From positions 16,309,987 through 16,373,986 of the forward strand of contig OY986964.1 of NCBI GenBank assembly GCA_963920575.1: 64,000 nt of DNA, read 5' to 3'. The notes beneath the pieces were generated by a model. The model searched no databases and was not told the DNA's origin. It worked only from the letters and a program-made list of their open reading frames with translations. The stretch is from Narthecium ossifragum (Eukaryota > Streptophyta > Magnoliopsida > Dioscoreales > Nartheciaceae). Shown piece after piece: positions 10,379 to 21,532 of the stretch (positions within the stretch are counted from its first letter, which is position 1; every line of letters starts with the position of its first letter). The translations under genes were made by a program, and so were the position numbers.

Positions 10379-12665
10379 TGTAAGGGCCTAAGTGTTAATT
10401 TCCTGGTTTTTATGTAAATTAGGGGACGTTTCATGTAATTTCCGGTTTTTCGGGGGGGTTTAATGCAAAAACCACCCCCCTTTTTCTAGAAAGATCCAGC
10501 GTCTCATTTCTTTGGCTGCCAACCCGAGTGAGAGAGAGAGAGTGAGATCGGGGGAAAGGGAAATCGAGAGAGAGATCGGAAGAGATCGAGAGAGAGAGTG
10601 ATCGAGAGGGAGATGGAGAGGAAGCGAAGAGGGTTCGCCGGCGCCGAGGAAGAAGGAAAAGAAGGAAGGGAGGAAGAAAACCGGGAAAAAGGGGAGGTGG
10701 ACATCACCGGAAATCGCGTAGATCGGTGAGGATCCCGCAGGATTTCGTCCTCCTCGTGGCTAAGGTGAGCTTCTAAGTCATTTTCCCTTTCGATTCCTTG
10801 CTTTTTGTTGGGGGTTTTGTCGGTCTTCTGGCGATGGGTCGCCGGAGAAGGTGCCATGGACGGCAACGGGGACCTCCCTCGGCGACTGTAGCGCCGGAGA
10901 AGGACCCTCCGTGGTCCAGGGCAATTCTCCGAGCCCTGTTTGGGCATTTTCCCATGCCGGGGGAAAGCTTTCTTCCCCTCCCGGCCATGGTTTCCGGCGA
11001 AGGTCCGCCCGGCCTTTCTCTGGCCATGGCCGTCGACCCCCTCCTGGGCTTCGTGCTAGGGATAGATAAAAGCTTCCCTCCTCCTCTGGTAGTTGTCTAC
11101 CAGGTGCTTGAGCACCCTGGGTTGGAGATCCGACGGAGCTCCGGCGCGAGCTCCGGCGATCTTCCTAGGGAGGACGGCGATGCCGTGCGCGTGCGCAGCT
11201 GCTGCCTTGGTGCGCTGGCCAACATCATGTGCGCACAGTGCACGTTAGTTGTTTGCTACCGTGCACCATAGCCTTCCGACGCCCGTCTTCATCTTTTACT
11301 GGGTTGTTTCAATCGGTCTTCCTAGTTCTACCTGACCGCTGCCGGTGTTCTTGTGCTTTAGGCGATCGGGTGAGCGGTCGTGAGGGGTCGGAGTAGGGCG
11401 TGGACTCCCGGACTTAAGGAGCGGATCGGCTGTCCTTTTAAGGTAGGAGTTACCTCCTAGGAAATTGTATGATTGTTTGCTATATGTTGTGTATTAATTA
11501 TGTGTGATGCAATGTTGTGTATATGCTATGTTGTATGACTATACCGCTGTGATGATGGGTGTATGCTGTGTTATGAGGTGTTGGGCTAGTTGAGCCCTGT
11601 ACTTGCTTTATCATGCTATGGAATGTTATGCTAGCTTTTCCTGAGTTGTATGCATATATGAGATTAAATTGACCATTTTATTCATTGATTGATTATTTAT
11701 GTGATTTGTGCATACATGCTAGGAATGTCGGGTCTGTATTAGGATAGGGATTATGGTAGGGTCTAGCCAGGTCCTGTAGCTAGACTAGTCAGAGTCTAGG
11801 GACTAGTTGATGACTGGATATGGGGACTAAGATCTGATTTGAGGATTCGATCTGATTGAGGATCTAATCTAAGGATTTGATTTGATTGAGGATATGACTT
11901 GAGGATTGGATCTGATAGGATGTGTTGCCTATACTAATGTACTGAGGCCTGTATAGAGTCTATAGGGGTATGGGCGAGCATTGACGGCCGGACGCGGCGA
12001 CTGTGCGTGTAAGACTTTCCCAGACTAGCCAGACCATACTAGGATCAGTAAACTAGTATAGGATGTTGTACCTATACTAGTATACTGGGGCTGGGTATAG
12101 AGTCTATAGGGGTATGGGCGAGCATTGACGGCCGGACGCGGCGACTGTGCGTGTAAGACTTACCCATACTAGCCAGACCATACTTGGGCAGTATACTAGG
12201 ATAGGTGGGTGTACACTAGTGTCTTAGTTGGTGACTCCTACTGGGCTTTATAGCTCATTCTTGTTAGGTTTTGGTTTTTGTGCAGGAGGACCTATGGGTA
12301 GGCCAGAGACCAGTGCAGGCCATGGATGTCCTGTCTCAGGATGAGGAGTGATTCGGTATTTTTGTATCTTTATTTAGGTATGAAAAGCATGTATATGTTG
12401 GAAATGAAAGAATTATGTATTATAAATTTCAGACTGAATTACCATGTATATTATTTGAATTGATATGGGCGTATGTGCCCCTAGTGGTGGTGAATGATTG
12501 TAAAGAGATAAATAGTTGTGATTAAATGTTGTGAATCATGTTTTATTAGTGATTGAAATGCTGAAATGGTAATAGTGATCTCACGTCCCCGTGCCCAAGG
12601 CTCATGTCGAATTTTTTTGAAAAATTTGGAATATTTTATATTTTAAATTGGGGCGGGGCGTGACA
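10379..12665 (+). repeat. First LTR of element F
   Basis: TGTAAGGGCC...GGGGCGTGACA. It contains a GA microsatellite (10528-10600) and a GC-rich region (10780-11270) that gives long but meaningless overlapping reading frames, runs of TTGAGGAT-type units (11835-11915), and a 144-bp tandem duplication. Confidence 0.88.
11952..12239. repeat. 144-bp tandem duplication in the F LTR, copy in LTR 1
   Basis: Two units starting TATAGAGTCTATAGGGG at 11952 and 12096 share a nearly identical block of about 70 bp (GGGCGAGCATTGACGGCC...) and diverge more between blocks. The same pair is present in LTR 2 at 15538 and 15682, so the duplication predates insertion of F. Confidence 0.85.
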
Positions 12666-12668
12666 GGT

Positions 12669-12680
12669 TGGTATCAGAGC
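12669..12680 (+). promoter_or_regulatory. Primer-binding site of element F
   Basis: TGGTATCAGAGC, a perfect match to the complement of the initiator tRNA-Met 3' end, three bases after the LTR end. Confidence 0.92.
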
Positions 12681-13912
12681 CTAGGCTGTAGGTCCTAGGG
12701 TTAGATAGGACGGTTCGTAGCGTAGATGGGTAGGAATGGGCTAGATAGAGTCTTTAGGTGCATTCATGCATGATTGATTGTTAATTTATGTTTTGTTTTG
12801 TGCTAGTTTTTGGCTATGTTAGGTGTTTGTGAATTGGGTTTGTTTTTCAATGTCGGTTCTCACGGAATCTAAAAGCTTGGTTTAATCAATTTCTCTGTTT
12901 TGGCTAGAAAGCAGTTTGTTTTTGGGATGGATTTTGATCCATTTTGTCGATATTTTCTCTGATGCTTTTCTCCAAATTTGTTGATGGTCTTTCGAGTGAT
13001 TGAACTTTTAAAGTGCGTTCTGCAGGTTTTCGTGCTGTTTTTTTTTTGATAAAGTTAGTGCAAGAGTTTGAGAAAAAGGAGTTTCATGTATGATTGTCTA
13101 ACAATTGAATTGTATTGTTGAACTTGGAGTCAAGGATTGGATCTTGATGATTGTCAGTTGTTGATTTGGTTTGTTTTACATGCTTTGGTCTTGTTTCAAT
13201 ATGAATATTCGTTGATTGCCGTTTCGTTATGAGTTGGAGACAGTTATGGAGAACAAATGTCCTTAATGGCTTTCGTTAAATCGGTTGGTTTTGCCGAGAT
13301 CGAGAGGAGTGTTGAAAATTTCTGGCTCCTTATTATTAGTAAGGTGATTTATTTAGAAAGTAATTGTATTCTTGAATTGAGCTAGATTTTCGTGGTTCCA
13401 CACTTGGATTTGGTTCTTTCCATTGTTGCCTTCCAAATAATTTTCAGGAAATTAAATATGCATACCGTGTTTCTGGTTTAATTAGAGATCATGCGACCTT
13501 TCAGGATGAAGTGTTTGTACATTTGCTTCAAAATATTTTTTTGAATCTCTCTTTTTTCACAGATGTCATGTTTTCTTAGATCTTATTGTCCTTGAGATGA
13601 TTTTTACATCGATATATAGAATTTGTTGAAGAGTTGACCTGATGGAATTCATTCTTTCTTGTTGGCATTATGTCGGATCTCTTGGTAGTAATCAGACGTT
13701 AATCTATATGTGATGATAATGGGAACTCATGTTTGTGCGATATTTGAACTTAGGAGCGAGATTAGGAATCGCTATTGTTGGCTAGAGTCAGGTAGAGTTG
13801 ATATCTTAGTCCTCCGGTGAAGGTGATTCGGTGATAGTTGTCATCTACCTTTTGCCATGTACCCTTGTTTTTATATTGTACTTGAGCCGAATTTCGGGGA
13901 TGAAATTCCCTT
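12681..13912 (+). other. Non-coding interior of element F
   Basis: About 1.2 kb of AT-rich sequence with no reading frame of note in either strand and no recognisable gag or pol motif. Only the last 40 bases (AATTTCGGGGATGAAATTCC, 13889-13908) match the sequence usual at the end of Tekay pol. This is the layout of a large retrotransposon derivative that would need proteins in trans. Confidence 0.7.
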
Positions 13913-13925
13913 AAGGAGGGGAGGT
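13913..13925 (+). promoter_or_regulatory. Polypurine tract of element F
   Basis: AAGGAGGGGAGGT immediately before the TG of the second LTR. It primes plus-strand DNA synthesis. Confidence 0.85.
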
Positions 13926-16251
13926 TGTAAGGGCCTAAGTGTTAATTTCCGGGTTTTTATGTAAATTAGGGGACGTTTCATGTAATTTCCGATTTTTCGG
14001 GGGGGGTTTTATGCAAAAACCACCCCCCTTTTTCTAGAAAGATCCAGCGTCTCCTTTCTTTGGCTGCCAACCCGAGTGAGAGAGAGAGAGTGAGATCGGG
14101 GGAGAGGGAAATCGAGAGAGAGATCGGAAGAGATCGAGAGAGAGAGTGATCGAGAGGGAGATAGAGAGGAAGCGAAGAGGGTTCGCCGGCGCCGAGGAAG
14201 AAGGAAAAGAAGGAAGGGAGGAAGAAAACCGGGAAAAAGGGGAGGTGGACATTGCCGGAAATCGGGTAGATCGGTGAGGATCCCGCCGGATTTCGTCCTC
14301 CTCGTGGCTAAGGTGAGCTTCTAAGTCATTTTCCCTTTCGATTCCTTGCTTTTGTGGGTTTCTTCGGAGTTCTTGGCGACGGTTGGGGGTTTTGTCGGTC
14401 TTCCGGCGATGGGTCGCCGGAGAAAGTGCCATGGACGGCAACGGGGACCTCCCTCGGCGACTGCAGCGCCGGAGAAGGACCCCCCGTGGTCCAGGGCATC
14501 TCTCCGAGCCCTGTTTGGGCATTTTCCCATGCCGGGGGAAAGCTTTCTTCCCCTCCCGGCTATGGTTTCCGGCGAAGGTCCGCCCGGCCTTTCTCTGGAC
14601 ATGGCCGTCGACCCCCTCCTGGGCTTCGTGCTAGGGACAGCTAAAAGCTTCCCTCCTCCTCTGGTAGTTGTTTACCAGGTGCTTGAGCACCCTGGGTTGG
14701 AGATCCGACGGAGCTCCGCCGTGAGATCCGACGGAGCTCCGGCGATCTTCCTGGGGAGGACGGCGATGCCGTGCGCGTGCGCAGCTGCTGCCTTGGTGCG
14801 CTGGCCAACACCATGTGCGCACAGTGCACGTTAGTTGTTTGCTAACATGCACCATAGCCTTCCGACGCCCGTCTTCATGTTTTACTGGGTTGTTTCAATC
14901 GGTCTTCCTAGCTCTACCTGACCGCTGCCAGTGTTCTTGTGCTTTAGGCGATCGGGTGAGCGGTCGTGAGGGGTCGGAGCAGGGCGTGGACCCCCGGACT
15001 TAAGGAGCGGATCGGCTGTCCTTTTAAGGTAGGAGTTACCTCCTAGGAAATTGTATGATTGTTTGCTATATGTTGTGTATTAATTATGTGTGATGCATTG
15101 TTGTGTATATGCTATGTTGTATGACTATACCGCTGTGATGATGGGTGTATGCTGTGTTATGAGGTGTTGGGCTAGTTGAGCCCTGTACTTGCTTTATTAT
15201 GCTATGGAATGTTATGCTAGCTTTTCCTGAGTTGTATGCATATATGAGATTAAATTGACCATTTTATTCATTGATTGATTATTTATGTGATTTGTGCATA
15301 CATGCTAGGAATGTCGGGTCTGTCTTAGGATAGGGATTATGGTAGGGTCTAGCCAAGTCCTGTAGCTAGACTAGTCAGAGTCTAGGGACTAGTTGATGAC
15401 TGGATCTGGGGACTAAGATCTGATTTGAGGATTCGCTCTGATTGAGGATCTAATCTGAGGATTTGATTTGATTGAGGATATGACTTGAGGATTGGATCTG
15501 ATAGGATGTGTTGCCTATACTAGTGTACTGAGGCCTGTATAAAGTCTATAGGGGTATGGGCGAGCATTGACAGCCGGACGCGGCGACTGTGCGTGTAAGA
15601 CTTTCCCAGACTAGCCAGACCATACTAGGATCAGTAAACTAGTATAGGATGTTGTACCTATACTAGTATACTGGGGCTGGGTATAGAGTCTATAGGGGTA
15701 TGGGCGAGCATTGACGGCCGGACGCGGCGACTGTGCGTGTAAGACTTACCCATACTAGCCAGACCATACTTGGGCAGGATACTAGGATAGGTGGGTGTAC
15801 ACCTGTGTCCTAGTTGGTGACTCCTACTGGGCTTTAGAGCTCATTCTTGTTAGGTTTTGGTTTTTGTGCAGGAGGACCTATGGGTAAGCCAGAGACCAGT
15901 GCAGGCCATGGAGTTCCTGTCTCAGGATGAGGAGTCATTCGGTATTTTTGTATCTTTATTTATGTATGAAAAGCATGTATATGTGGGAAATGAAAGAATT
16001 ATGTATTATAAATTTCAGACTGAATTACCATGTATATTATTTGAATTGATGTGGGCGTATGTGCCCCTAGTGGTGGTGAATGATTGTAAAGAGATAAATA
16101 GTTGTGATTAAATGTTGTGAATCATGTTTTATTAGTGATTGAAATGCTGAAATGGTAATAGTGATCTCACGTCCCCGTGCCCAAGGGTCATTTCGAATTG
16201 TTTTGAGAAATTTGGAATATTTTATATAATTAATTGGGGCGGGGCGTGACA
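13926..16251 (+). repeat. Second LTR of element F
   Basis: 2326 bp, alignable to LTR 1 along its length. It is 39 bp longer, mainly through two small insertions at about 14354-14385 and 14720-14738. Reading frames in the GC-rich part (14030-14860) occur in both LTRs in several frames and are not genes. The 144-bp tandem pair is at 15538-15825. Confidence 0.88.
15538..15825. repeat. 144-bp tandem duplication, copy in F LTR 2
   Basis: Units start at 15538 and 15682 with the same spacing as in LTR 1. Confidence 0.85.
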
Positions 16252-16254
16252 GGT

Positions 16255-16266
16255 TGGTATCAGAGC
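16255..16266 (+). promoter_or_regulatory. Second primer-binding site, after F LTR 2
   Basis: TGGTATCAGAGC again, followed by the same CTAGGCT as after LTR 1. A PBS after what should be the 3' LTR shows that a second copy of the interior once followed. Confidence 0.9.
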
Positions 16267-16323
16267 CTAGGCTATTTTATCTTTCCTTTGCTCGAAGACT
16301 AGCAAAGTGTAAGTTGGGGGCCG

Positions 16324-17661
16324 TAATGAGTTACTAAATATTCATGATTAAACCCCTTAACTTATCTTTGTTAACCCGAAAGTGTTTGTATTTGACAGTT
16401 TGTTAGTTGATTTCAGGTTTAATATAGATTCAAGATAGAAAATTTAGGAAAATTTTAATATGTCGAAAGTGTTTGTATTCAGTTTGGAAAGAATTCACTG
16501 TAATTTTCAAAAAATCCCTAAATTCTTAAAATTTGGAGGACTACTAGAAGACGATCAAACGGCCAAACGGACAACTTTCATGTTCGAAGCTTCATTAAAA
16601 TCCATACAGAAATTCCAGAATTACCAAGATGAAGTTGGCTGGAAAAACCACTATTGGACGATCAATCGGCCAAACGGATGATCAATCGATGAATAGTGCC
16701 GATCGATCGGTCATATGGGCGATCGATTGGTCGGACGGAAACCTAATTTCAGAAATATTAGAGATAGAGTCCTACTTGATGTGATACTACTTGGGCTGAG
16801 TCTGTCCCTATACCAAAAATTGAGAGTCACCATAGAGAGAAAATTGAAGATTAGGGTTTCTGAAGATGGAGGAGTCAATGCATGGATCCTTGGAGTTCTT
16901 CATCAAACCTATGGCTTCCATCCCCAAAATGAGTGGCTAATTCTTATACTTAAGGATCTCATGAAGATTTAAGATATCTTCTCCGTATTTTTCTAGTTTG
17001 AATCTTGTATTTTTATTCTATACATGATCTTATAGATTTGATTTTAATGATAAAAGTGTTGAGAAAGCAGAGTTACTTGATGTATTTTTAGACCTACTTG
17101 ATTTCGGTGATTGTTAGTAGAGATCAATAAGATAGTTTTAGTGTGGTTTGTAAAATAACCAATGAGATACTTTGTGCTTAGTGACGATAGGTTGTGCTAA
17201 GGTTATCTCGAAGAAAAGCTATGCTAATCGAAGATAAAGTATATCTTTGGGAAATAATCACTTTCTTTCTGGGATTCATGTAAGCTTAAGAAGTTGTGAA
17301 TGTATAATGTCTAGATAAGAAGACAAGAGGATAACTAGAGAATACAGAAAGTGACACTAAAGTGGATTGAGTAATCCCTAGGTTTTCTCTTATTGATTTA
17401 TCTTCATCTTAATTTAAATTGTTTTCTTCATTAGTTTTAATTAATTAAATTCCAAAAACCCAATGAACCCTTTTGTTGCTTTAGAATAGAGTATTGAGAG
17501 TTAGTTTTCTTTTCGTTGAATTGAATCAATAGTTTCCCTGTAGATCGACTCCATATTTCATCAGTATACTATCCTTTGAATTTAATATTGAAATAAAGGG
17601 TTTATAAATTTCTAAATTGTGGATTGCATATGATTTAAAGACATTGTTTCGCGAGACATCA
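16324..17661 (+). repeat. 3' LTR of element H
   Basis: 1338 bp, alignable to the B LTRs. The first TG has mutated to TA (TAATGAGTTACTAAATATTC) and the end is GCGAGACATCA. Where B has no hairpins, H carries a class ii GATC cassette (16656-16735). Confidence 0.82.
16656..16735. repeat. GATC-core hairpin cassette, class ii-like (H LTR)
   Basis: GACGATCAATCGGCC, GGATGATCAATCGATG, GCCGATCGATCGGTC and GGCGATCGATTGGTCGG in succession. The corresponding stretch of the B LTRs lacks these units. Confidence 0.7.
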
Positions 17662-17689
17662 CATATCGATGCCTAGGGGAAGCGTACCG

Positions 17690-18769
17690 ACACCATTTTA
17701 AGAGGGGGTACTCCGGTCCCATGTGGCTGGTGCAACTATGGGCCCATGCCTACTTCCCGGGCCAATCGAGTTTGGAGCCAAAGGAGAAGGACTTCATGGC
17801 TGGTCGCTCAACACAAGGTTTCCTAGGGCATTCTTTTTCTTCTAGAGCTCAACCCTCCACTCTCCCTTTTGCTACCGTTTTTGAAGGGGTATCAACGTCT
17901 GACACTCAACGCAGGTGGATGGTGTGGGACACTGTCGGCTTCTGATACACTGATTGGTTCCGGGATGTACTTCCCAACCTGGATTTTTGGAGGGATCTGT
18001 ATATCCCTCGGGACTTGGTTGTGTTAGATATTGACTTGTATCTAGAGCCATATTCTCCGAGTTTGCTTGCCAAATAGTTCGGGCTTACTCCGCTCATCCC
18101 GGTTCGTTTTTCACGAACCAACGGCGTATGTCCAACCAGCGCAAGGTGTCGGGGGCCGATACAGTTGAGGAATATCAGAGGTACTTAGCGTGCATGCAGG
18201 AGGTCTGCTTTCCTGACGACATCGACCAACGAGTCCAATGCTCTGAGATCTTCTTGCAATGGTGGGTACCGTTCCGGGTCCGTCTCGAGGCCCGAATTTG
18301 TTGCCTATCTCTTCGTCGAGTAGTGTTATATCCAGGCCCTGGGGCTCGAAGTAAGTTCATTACTCGCTACTTGTTTATGTCAATTTGTGTCATTTGATCT
18401 AATCACTCTGTGTTAGAGCCTCGAACGGGTGATCGTCCTGGAGATGGTGATGATAGCAATGACGAGGGTGATGAATCTCCTTCGCTTCAGGGGAAAAATG
18501 GGAAAGCACCAAAGGGTTAGTTTCCTTTTGCCTTTAATCCTCAGTTTCTGAGTTTTTCTTGTCTCATTGCGCTCCCTTGAATTCAGCTTCGAAGCGAAAG
18601 AGGGTTGATGATGATGATGATGCTGACGATGATGATAACTAGCCACTCCAGACGTGGATAAAGTCCCTTTCTAGGGCTTCCTCAAGTGGGGGCCAGCTCC
18701 GAGAATGAGTCCCTGCGGTTGGTTCCAGGTCTGTTCCTATGTCGGTCCCTTAAGAAGATGTTGGCCATC
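17690..18769 (+). pseudogene. Plant-mobile-domain-like ORF, piece 1 (N-terminal)
   Basis: Encodes an aromatic-rich domain resembling the plant mobile domain (aminotransferase-like, PF10536): GPMWLVQLWAHAYFP at about 17712-17760, then a DWFRDVLPNLDFW-like stretch, a SLLAK-FGLTPLIP stretch and, after a frame change, EYQRYLACMQEVCFP and LQWWVPFRVR. The order matches such proteins. Stops at 17943 and 18076 and a frameshift near 18120 break it. A GT-rich break after 18350, and pieces resuming at 18415 and 18590, look like introns. An acidic run (DDDDDADDDD, about 18607-18640) follows. It is interrupted by solo LTR E. Function unknown; PMD proteins occur both in hosts and in transposons. Confidence 0.5.
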
Positions 18770-19714
18770 TGATGTCGCTCAAATGTGTCACGCACAGTGG
18801 TCGCGGTGCAGTACAGTATAAGAGAGGTCGAATCCCACAGAGAGACAAGCAGGAAAGATCCAGAAACACAGATAACAATGTATCGAAAACAATCAAGAGC
18901 GTAAAAAGTTAAGAAAATAGATCGGAGATGTAATGGTAAGATAAAGTTAACGAAAGAAATCAGGATTTGAATGAAGTTAGGCTTCAGGAATCACGTCACT
19001 CGGATTTAGGTTCTTCTCTTCTCAATGGTTCATATGATACTCAGTTAAGGGATTCACATCCCAATCACCTTAACCGGAAGATATAGAATTATGAATCTGA
19101 TAAAATATATAAATGTATCTTCCTACGATTGGTTCTTCCTTTTTATAGTTCTAACTTCATCCAACCAAACCTAAGAATACACGATATCGGCTGTCACTAC
19201 AGGCAACGCGCAGCAAAAGTTCATCGGGACAAAGCCCTAACTCTAACCGGGTCTCTAAGAATATACAATACCAACTCTCACAATCGGCAATAAATAGCAA
19301 AGATCTCACGGTATAGAGCCCCAACCTTATCTAACCATATCCCTAAGAATACACAATACCAGCTGTCATTACGGGCAATGCATAGCAAAGGTCTCACGAG
19401 ACTCGGTAGGAGAATCAAAGGAGATAACTATGGGATCACAATATCATAAAAGAAGCATGACTGGATTTATAATAATGTTTAACCACAAAGCAATCTGTGA
19501 AGATCCAATACATAAGAAGAGTTTAACAATAAAGATTAAAAACTATGAACCATTGTTGGAGAATAAGCCCTAGTCCTTGCTAGATCATCCGTCCGCCATG
19601 CCCGCGGAATACTCGGCCATGGATGGAGATTCCTTCATCTTCTTCCCTTCAGAAACGTTCAGGAAAAGCCTCCAAAAACGTCCAAGAAGTCCCCCTCGAA
19701 CCCTAGAAAGAATC

Positions 19715-19724
19715 CTATTTATAG
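19715..19724 (-). promoter_or_regulatory. TATA box of LTR E
   Basis: CTATTTATAG, i.e. CTATAAATAG for minus-strand transcription, at the same place as in the C LTRs, just downstream of the hairpin cassette. Confidence 0.7.
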
Positions 19725-19786
19725 CCCCAAAGTCTCTCCATCAACGGATTTGATCTAAACCGTTGATTTAATTCACTGGGAACGTC

Positions 19787-20215
19787 CGATCGATCCTTCT
19801 CGGGGTGCTAGATCGATCGAATGCGTTAAAATCTTCAACTTCTAACTTCGCCCGTGTCCGATCGATCGGACTAAGGGAGTCGGATCGATCGATTTCGTAA
19901 AAATCCTCCGTCTCTGGCTATTCCCGAGTCAGATCGATGGATGGATCGATCGAACTGTGTTCCTCTAAAAAGCATACGTTCTGTCAACCATTAATTCCCA
20001 AGTCCGATCGATCGGATTATGAGTGTGGGATCGATCGGCTGAGTAAAAATCCGCTGTTTTTGGCTTTTCCCGAGTCCGATCGATCGGACCATTGGTGTCG
20101 AATCGATCGGACCCCATAGGAGGGATGGATGGATTGATCGGACCATGTTCAGCCAAAAAACACATGTTCTGTCACGATTCTGCGTGGTTCGATCGATCGG
20201 CGGATCGCTCGGACT
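19787..20215. repeat. GATC-core hairpin cassette, class ii (LTR E)
   Basis: About ten TCCGATCGATCGGA-type units in facing pairs, homologous to those in the C LTRs but with more point changes. Confidence 0.8.
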
Positions 20216-20579
20216 TCCAGCTTATTTTCTGTTCTGCCATTCAGACTGCGCTATCGGTACTAAACTTGCCGTAACTTCCTCTAGGAACCTCGGAATCATG
20301 AACCGTAAAATTCTCCAGAATCTAGACTTCAAGAGCTTTCCAACCATTTGTGGCACATCATCTAGTTCTTCATGAGCAGGTACAGATTAATTTTTGAAGT
20401 TGATCCATATACTCTTTTCAGCTTCTTTTAACCCCAATTTCCTGCATTTTCCAAACAACCATGTGAAGCAACATATAGATGTAAAAATAGTAATAAAGAT
20501 GTTGATTAAGGATAATAATCTAGCAATTGAGATGGTTATAAGACTGTTCAGAGTGCACTTTCATGCACTCATCACCATC

Positions 20580-21532
20580 GAAAGGAGTCTTCAAGGGCCT
20601 CTGCAGTCGAGGATAGGTATAATGATCAGCCACTCCACCCACGAAGAAGGTCATTTACTAGGGCTTCCTCGAGTGCGAGCCGACCTCAGGAAGAAGTCTG
20701 GTGTTTGAGCCCGGGTATACTCTTATGTCCACTCCCTTGGCAGAAGTCAGTCTGCCGGTTCTGAGGGCCCCTACGGTCGAGCCTGAGCTTACCCTTGTAC
20801 TCACCCCTTCGGCAAAGATCGGCCTGCCTGCCAATGGAGGCTCCGAGGGTTTCTGTGGTCGAGCTCACTTCTATTCCCGTGTCTGTCCCTCTAGGGGAAG
20901 TTGCTCTGCCAGTGGAGACTTCAAGGGCTCCCGTGGTCCGGGAAAAGTATGACAGAAAGGTTACGATGTCTGCTTTCGAGGCTGAGCTTGATTTTGGGGC
21001 CTCTTCTAGCCCGTCATGGCTTGATGTGGGAGAGGAAATCAGTGTTCACTTGTCTTCCTCCTAGTCCGCACCCTTGTTGGAGGAAGCAATTAGAGAGGCC
21101 ACTTGGAAAAGATATGAGATCTTGATGAGAGAAGGGACTACTCCTCGTTATGGAAGAGGTATACGAGTTGGATGTACTCTCTTTATGCCCCCTTCTTCAT
21201 GATTATGTTTGTCCTATCTTATAATGATTTGTTCTTTTAGTCATCTGATTTTATCAGGAGCATCTCGCCCGAATCATCTCAGAGATCCATGCTCTTATGG
21301 GCACTATGGAGGCTAAGGGTGCGACCATCCATGCGAGAAGCAAGGCTATCGAGGTCAGAGATGGGGTTATGGAGGAAAGGATAGAAGCCACGTTTACGGA
21401 AAGGGGTTAGGTTGCCGAGGCACGGGGAGGTGGCATCGAGGTAGGAGATGAAGTCGTCGAGGCACAACGAGGGGGTACGACTTCCATTGCTTCACCACCA
21501 ACGACTGTACCATCGCTTTCACCCCTGGTTAC
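20580..21532 (+). pseudogene. Plant-mobile-domain-like ORF, piece 2 (linker)
   Basis: Continues directly from piece 1 once LTR E is removed. It encodes a Ser/Pro/Val-rich low-complexity linker (about 20590-20950), an acidic segment (SAFEAELDFGASSSPSW, about 20970), a short block EEAIREATWKRYEIL, a probable intron (about 21165-21255), and a helical stretch starting EHLARIISEIHALMGTMEA (21259). The beginning repeats the motif R.SRASSS found at the end of piece 1, so a segment of roughly 70 bp is duplicated around the insertion site. Several stops. Ends at the B insertion. Confidence 0.45.

Larger units (their letters stand above)
10379..16273 (+). mobile_element. Element F: LTR / short non-coding interior / LTR / second PBS (Tekay-like, non-autonomous)
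   Basis: Two alignable LTRs of 2287 and 2326 bp flank a 1.26-kb interior with an iMet PBS at one end and a polypurine tract at the other. The interior shows no gag or pol motif. After the second LTR the sequence repeats the PBS and eight to nine further bases (16252-16273), then switches abruptly to the 3' end of element H. The unit therefore looks like LTR-interior-LTR-interior, with the second interior lost, as made by unequal recombination between tandem copies. Left target bases would be GCACC (10374-10378). The right end is missing. Confidence 0.8.
16274..17661 (+). mobile_element. Element H: 3' end of an Athila-type element (B family)
   Basis: 16274-16323 matches the 50 bp before the 3' LTR of B (GCTCGAAGACTAGCAAAGTG, then a G-rich polypurine tract TTGGGGGCC). 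The LTR follows at 16324-17661. Everything upstream is missing and replaced by the tail of element F. Confidence 0.82.
18770..20574 (-). mobile_element. Solo LTR E, Athila-type (C family)
   Basis: Plus-strand ends TGATGTCGCTCAAATG...TTTCATGCACTCATCA, 1805 bp against 1826 bp for both C LTRs and alignable throughout. Flanked by a perfect 5-bp duplication CCATC (18765-18769 and 20575-20579). No internal sequence. Confidence 0.93.

Noticed and set aside
10504..11271. Several overlapping reading frames of 70-160 codons on both strands, repeated at 14030-14860
   Set aside because: They lie in the GC- and GA-rich part of the F LTRs, occur in several frames at once, have low-complexity products and no domain, and differ by indels between the two LTRs.
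12669..12680. TGGTATCAGAGC repeats as tRNA gene fragments
   Set aside because: Each sits a few bases after an LTR end and is the complement of the tRNA 3' end including CCA, i.e. a primer-binding site; no cloverleaf sequence surrounds it.
19787..20215. Regularly spaced palindromes resembling a CRISPR array
   Set aside because: Plant nuclear context, irregular spacing, facing pairs instead of direct repeats with unique spacers, and location inside LTRs.
17690..21532. An ordinary host gene with introns disrupted by transposons
   Set aside because: Considered seriously. The tail-to-tail integrase fragment and the known antisense extra ORFs of Tat elements make a retroelement ORF more likely; not fully excluded.
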